A DNA stretch of 37,941 bases, from NCBI GenBank assembly GCA_910578095.1, contig CAJTOZ010000007.1, forward strand, positions 61,057 through 98,997, read 5' to 3'. The stretch is from an uncultured Muribaculaceae bacterium. GTDB lineage: Bacteria; Bacteroidota; Bacteroidia; Bacteroidales; Muribaculaceae. Each line of letters starts with the position of its first letter. Positions within the stretch are counted from its first letter, which is position 1. The notes under the pieces are model-generated. The model searched no databases. It was not told where the DNA came from and saw nothing but the letters and a program-made list of their open reading frames with translations. Below are positions 34,572 through 37,941 of this stretch, one piece after another. Position numbers and translations under genes: made by a program.

Positions 34572-35888
34572 ATGAATATAGCTATCGTTGGTACCGGCTA
34601 CGTTGGCCTTGTGTCGGGCACGTGTTTTGCCGAAATGGGTGTGAATGTCACCTGCGTGGATATTGACAGCAACAAAATTGAGCGCCTCCTCAACGGTGAG
34701 ATACCCATCTATGAACCCGGATTGGACGAGATGGTAAAACGCAATGTCGAGGCCGGTCGACTGCATTTCACAACGGATCTGCGCAACGTTCTCGACGATG
34801 TGGAAGTCGTGTTCTCGGCAGTCGGCACTCCGCCCGACGAAGATGGCTCGGCCGACCTGAAATATGTTCTCGCCGTGGCGAAAACCTTCGGTGAGAATAT
34901 CAATAAATACACTATTCTTGTCACCAAATCCACCGTGCCGGTAGGCACAGCCCGGAAGGTGAAAGAGGCCGTGAAAGCCGAACTTGAGCGCCGTGGCGTG
35001 GATGTGCCTTTCGATGTGGCCTCCAACCCCGAATTCCTCAAGGAAGGTGCTGCCATTAAGGATTTCATGTTCCCCGACCGTGTGGTTGTGGGCACCGAAA
35101 GCGAGCAGGCCAAGAAAGTGATGTCTCGCCTCTACAAACCCTTTATGCTCAGCGGCGAGCGCATGATATTCACCGACATACCCTCCGCCGAGATGATAAA
35201 ATATGCGGCCAATTCAATGCTGGCCACCCGCATCTCGTTTATGAACGATATCGCCAATCTCTGCGAACTTGTGGGCGCCGATGTGAATATGGTGCGCAAA
35301 GGTATAGGTTCCGATACCCGTATAGGCAAAAAATTCCTTTATCCGGGTTGCGGCTACGGTGGTTCGTGCTTCCCCAAGGATGTAAAGGCTCTTATCAAGA
35401 CCGCCGAGAAAAACGGCTATCCGATGCGTGTCCTCAAGGCTGTGGAGGAAGTGAACGAGAAACAGAAGGAAATTCTGTTCGACAAACTGTACAGGCATTT
35501 CAACGGCGATCTCAAGGGCAAGACAATTTCCATGTGGGGTCTTGCATTCAAGCCTGAAACCGATGATATGCGCGAGGCTCCCGCATTGGTGCTTATCAAG
35601 AAACTCAATGAAGCCGGTGCGACAGTCAAGGTCTACGACCCCGTTGCCATGAACGAATGCCGTCGCCGTCTCGGCGATGATGCAGTTGTTTACTGCACGG
35701 ATATGTATGAAGCAGCTATCGATGCCGATGCGCTTCTGCTCGTGACGGAGTGGAACCAATTCCGTATGCCGTCTCTGCCTGTGCTTAAGAAAACCATGGC
35801 CAACCCGCTGATCATTGATGGCCGAAACATCTACGATCGCGAATATCTCGAGGAAAACGGCTTTACGTACACCTGCATAGGCAAGTGA
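34572..35888 (+). CDS. ugd: UDP-glucose 6-dehydrogenase
   Basis: A 438-aa enzyme that oxidises UDP-glucose to UDP-glucuronate in two NAD-dependent steps. It has the Rossmann motif GTGYVGL (7-13), KSTVPVGTA, the NPEFLKEGAAIKDFMFPDRVV segment in its usual place (~162-181), and the catalytic cysteine C266 in GCGYGGSCFPKD. It is 19 nt after the epimerase gene. With that enzyme it would provide UDP-GlcA and UDP-GalA for the polymer. Confidence 0.96.
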   Translation: MNIAIVGTGYVGLVSGTCFAEMGVNVTCVDIDSNKIERLLNGEIPIYEPGLDEMVKRNVEAGRLHFTTDLRNVLDDVEVVFSAVGTPPDEDGSADLKYVLAVAKTFGENINKYTILVTKSTVPVGTARKVKEAVKAELERRGVDVPFDVASNPEFLKEGAAIKDFMFPDRVVVGTESEQAKKVMSRLYKPFMLSGERMIFTDIPSAEMIKYAANSMLATRISFMNDIANLCELVGADVNMVRKGIGSDTRIGKKFLYPGCGYGGSCFPKDVKALIKTAEKNGYPMRVLKAVEEVNEKQKEILFDKLYRHFNGDLKGKTISMWGLAFKPETDDMREAPALVLIKKLNEAGATVKVYDPVAMNECRRRLGDDAVVYCTDMYEAAIDADALLLVTEWNQFRMPSLPVLKKTMANPLIIDGRNIYDREYLEENGFTYTCIGK

Positions 35889-35914
35889 TGCGATACAGTT
35901 GGTGATTCTGGTGC

Positions 35915-36685
35915 ATGAAAATCTCAATTGTCACAGCTGCCCTAAATAACAGGGGCGGGATCGTCGAGACGCTCGACAGCCTGCTGATGCAGGTGCATCA
36001 GGATTGGGAGTACATAATAATCGACGGTGCCTCCACTGATGGCACCGTCGATTTTCTGCGCTCATGCAGCACACGATTTGGCGATAAGGTGAAATGGATC
36101 AGCGAACCCGACGGCGGCATATATCATGCGATGAACAAGGGCATAGCTCTTGCTTCGGGTGATGCCGTCGGTTTTCTTGGTGGCGGTGACACTTTTGTCG
36201 ACGAACTGTCGCTGAAAAATATTGCTGATGCTATGGAGCGTACGGGTGCCGATGCCGTATATGGAGATCTCATGTATGTCAGTCACGGACATAAGGACAA
36301 GGCGTGCCGCTATTGGCGCGGAAGTCAGTACGAACCAGGGATTTTCAACAGTGGGTGGCAGCCGGCTCATCCCACATTCTTTGCACGGCGCTCATGTTTT
36401 GACAGGTATGGCGTGTTTGACACAGATCTGGAGATATCGGCCGATTTTGATCTGATGTTTCGTTTTCTGGAAAAATTCCGCATATCCAGTCGTTATATCC
36501 CCTGCACGCTCGTGCGCATGCTCAGCGGCGGAGAGAGCAACAGCTCGCTGCGTAAAATATGCCTGGCGCATCGCAATATTTACCGCTCGTTCAGGAAGTA
36601 TGGCTATAATGTGCCGCCGCTGTACAGTTTGCGGCGCACATTGCCAAAGATTCTCAACATGCTGGAAACGTATATACAATCATAG
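35915..36685 (+). CDS. Glycosyltransferase family 2 (GT-A fold)
   Basis: A 256-aa cytosolic or membrane-associated transferase that would add one sugar to the lipid-linked repeat unit. The GT-A nucleotide-binding start is MKISIVTAALNN, followed by DGASTDGT (37-44), EPDGGIYHAMNKGIALA (64-80) and the metal-site region GFLGGGD with D92. The mid part holds HPTFFARRSCFDRYG (acceptor-side helix). The order matches the WcaA-like branch of GT2. Donor and acceptor are unknown. It is the only glycosyltransferase in the operon and starts 26 nt after ugd. Confidence 0.9.
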   Translation: MKISIVTAALNNRGGIVETLDSLLMQVHQDWEYIIIDGASTDGTVDFLRSCSTRFGDKVKWISEPDGGIYHAMNKGIALASGDAVGFLGGGDTFVDELSLKNIADAMERTGADAVYGDLMYVSHGHKDKACRYWRGSQYEPGIFNSGWQPAHPTFFARRSCFDRYGVFDTDLEISADFDLMFRFLEKFRISSRYIPCTLVRMLSGGESNSSLRKICLAHRNIYRSFRKYGYNVPPLYSLRRTLPKILNMLETYIQS

Positions 36686-36706
36686 ACCCACTCTATATAA
36701 AATATA

Positions 36707-37795
36707 ATGAAAAAGGCTTTAATCACCGGAGTGACGGGACAAGACGGATCTTTCCTGTCGGAATTCCTTCTTGAAAAAGGATATGATGTGCATGGCATAA
36801 TACGACGTTCGAGTGTGGATTTCCGTGAACGCATATCGCATCTTGAGGGGCATCCGCGCTTTCACCTGCATTACGCCGATCTCACGGATTCCATGAGCAT
36901 CCTGAAGGTGGTCTCGCTGGTGCGCCCCGACGAAATATATAATCTTGCCGCCCAAAGCCATGTCCAGGTGTCTTTTGATGCTCCGGAATTCACAGCCAAT
37001 GTGGATGCGGTAGGAGTGTTGCGCATTTTGGAGGCCATACGTATAGCCGGCCTCGAAAAAACGTGCCGCATGTATCAGGCCAGCACGTCCGAGCTCTATG
37101 GCAAAGTGGAAGAAGTGCCGCAGAACGAGGAAACTCCCTTCCATCCCTATAGCCCGTATGCTGTAGCCAAGCTGTATGGCTTCTGGATAGTAAAAGAGTA
37201 TCGGGAAGCATACGGAATGTATTGCTGCTCGGGTATCCTTTTCAATCACGAGAGCGAGCGCCGCGGCGAAACCTTCGTCACGCGCAAGATCACTCTTGCA
37301 GCCGCCCGCATAGCTCAGGGAAAACAAGACAAGCTTTATCTCGGCAACCTGTCGAGCTTGCGCGACTGGGGCTATGCCCGGGACTATGTGGAGTGCATGT
37401 GGCTGATACTTCAGCAGCCGCACCCCGACGATTTTGTCATCGCCACCGGAGAGCAGCATTCCGTGCGCGAATTTTGCAGCCTCGCTTTCGAGCGGGTCGG
37501 CATCACGCTCCGCTTCGAAGGGGAAGGCGCCGAAGAAAAAGGAGTCGACGCGGCCACCGGCAGAGTACTCATTGAGGTATCACCCGACTTCTATCGTCCC
37601 ACTGATGTTGTGAATCTCTGGGGCGATCCGGCCAAGGCTCGTGAGCGACTGGGCTGGGACCCGCAGCGCACATCATTCCGTCAGTTGGTAAATATAATGG
37701 TGGATGCGGATATGGCCAAAGTGGCCGTAGAGAGGGCCGGCGATCATGTACGTACCAATCTTGCTGAATATCTTGAGAAGGGTATAGTAAAATAG
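36707..37795 (+). CDS. gmd: GDP-mannose 4,6-dehydratase
   Basis: A 362-aa SDR enzyme that makes GDP-4-keto-6-deoxy-D-mannose, the precursor of GDP-fucose, GDP-rhamnose or GDP-perosamine. It has GVTGQDGSFLSEFLLEKGY (8-26), the catalytic set T127, E129, Y151 and K155 (STSELYG and YAVAK), and the Gmd-specific FNHESERRGETFVTRK (179-194). Length and motifs are normal. It is the last gene before the terminator. The reductase, such as Fcl, or the aminotransferase that would complete the pathway is absent from the window. Confidence 0.95.
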   Translation: MKKALITGVTGQDGSFLSEFLLEKGYDVHGIIRRSSVDFRERISHLEGHPRFHLHYADLTDSMSILKVVSLVRPDEIYNLAAQSHVQVSFDAPEFTANVDAVGVLRILEAIRIAGLEKTCRMYQASTSELYGKVEEVPQNEETPFHPYSPYAVAKLYGFWIVKEYREAYGMYCCSGILFNHESERRGETFVTRKITLAAARIAQGKQDKLYLGNLSSLRDWGYARDYVECMWLILQQPHPDDFVIATGEQHSVREFCSLAFERVGITLRFEGEGAEEKGVDAATGRVLIEVSPDFYRPTDVVNLWGDPAKARERLGWDPQRTSFRQLVNIMVDADMAKVAVERAGDHVRTNLAEYLEKGIVK

Positions 37796-37828
37796 CCTTA
37801 CCGTTTTATTACTTATATATTAAATACG

Positions 37829-37876
37829 CGGCACACGTATCCATCCGGCAGGGTAGGGACGTGTGCCGTTTTTTTT
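37829..37876 (+). terminator. Rho-independent terminator of the polysaccharide operon
   Basis: A perfect 10-bp stem, CGGCACACGT (37829-37838) and ACGTGTGCCG (37859-37868), with a 20-nt loop, followed by eight T. The final 65 bp of the window are AT-rich with no gene visible. Confidence 0.92.
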
Positions 37877-37941
37877 GTAAAAAAATCTTTTTTGTAATTT
37901 CCGGTACGACAACGTGTTAATAAAATTGTGTTCAAAAAACA

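Overview
The window looks like a chromosomal segment of a Bacteroidota species in the order Bacteroidales; a gut Muribaculaceae-like lineage is plausible, but that is inference. The evidence is a short (286 aa) primary sigma factor, repeated promoters of the Bacteroidota -33 TTG / -7 TAnnTTTG type with spacers of about 20 nt, a 2487-aa SprA (type IX secretion outer-membrane translocon), a Wza/Wzc-type export pair with Bacteroidota features, and periplasmic GH3 glycosidases.

Layout. (1) 1-2578, minus: a BcgI-like restriction-modification pair, made of a fused nuclease-methyltransferase and a specificity subunit cut by the window edge. It is visibly more AT-rich than the rest and is preceded by a 664-bp gene-poor region (2579-3242) with a 51-bp direct repeat. 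(2) 3243-4103, minus: rpoD with its own promoter and terminator. (3) 4297-6491, minus: a two-gene NatA/NatB-like ABC exporter, divergent from a YczE/YitT-like membrane protein (6591-7289, plus). (4) 7402-10726, plus: the translation cluster thrS-infC-rpmI-rplT, closed by a strong terminator. (5) 10923-15763, plus: two secreted GH3 glycosidases, each followed by its own terminator. (6) 15873-24428, minus: tRNA-Cys, sprA, ruvA and a small acidic lipoprotein. (7) 24596-26290, minus: a SulP anion transporter with STAS domain. (8) 26749-37795, plus: a nine-gene exopolysaccharide/capsule operon with a strong promoter and about 185 nt of leader upstream and a rho-independent terminator downstream.

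The polysaccharide operon encodes the initiating polyprenyl-phosphate sugar-1-phosphate transferase, the Wza export lipoprotein, the Wzc co-polymerase/tyrosine kinase, and enzymes for UDP-ManNAc, UDP-ManNAcA, UDP-GlcA, UDP-GalA and GDP-4-keto-6-deoxymannose, plus one glycosyltransferase. It has no flippase, no polymerase and no reductase to finish the GDP-deoxysugar, so it must cooperate with genes elsewhere.

I found no CRISPR array, insertion sequence, prophage or rRNA. Most of the window is well-understood core or cell-surface biology. The least explained parts are the repeat-bearing leader of the restriction system, the 30-codon ORF and hairpin in the polysaccharide leader, and the Cys-containing acidic lipoprotein.
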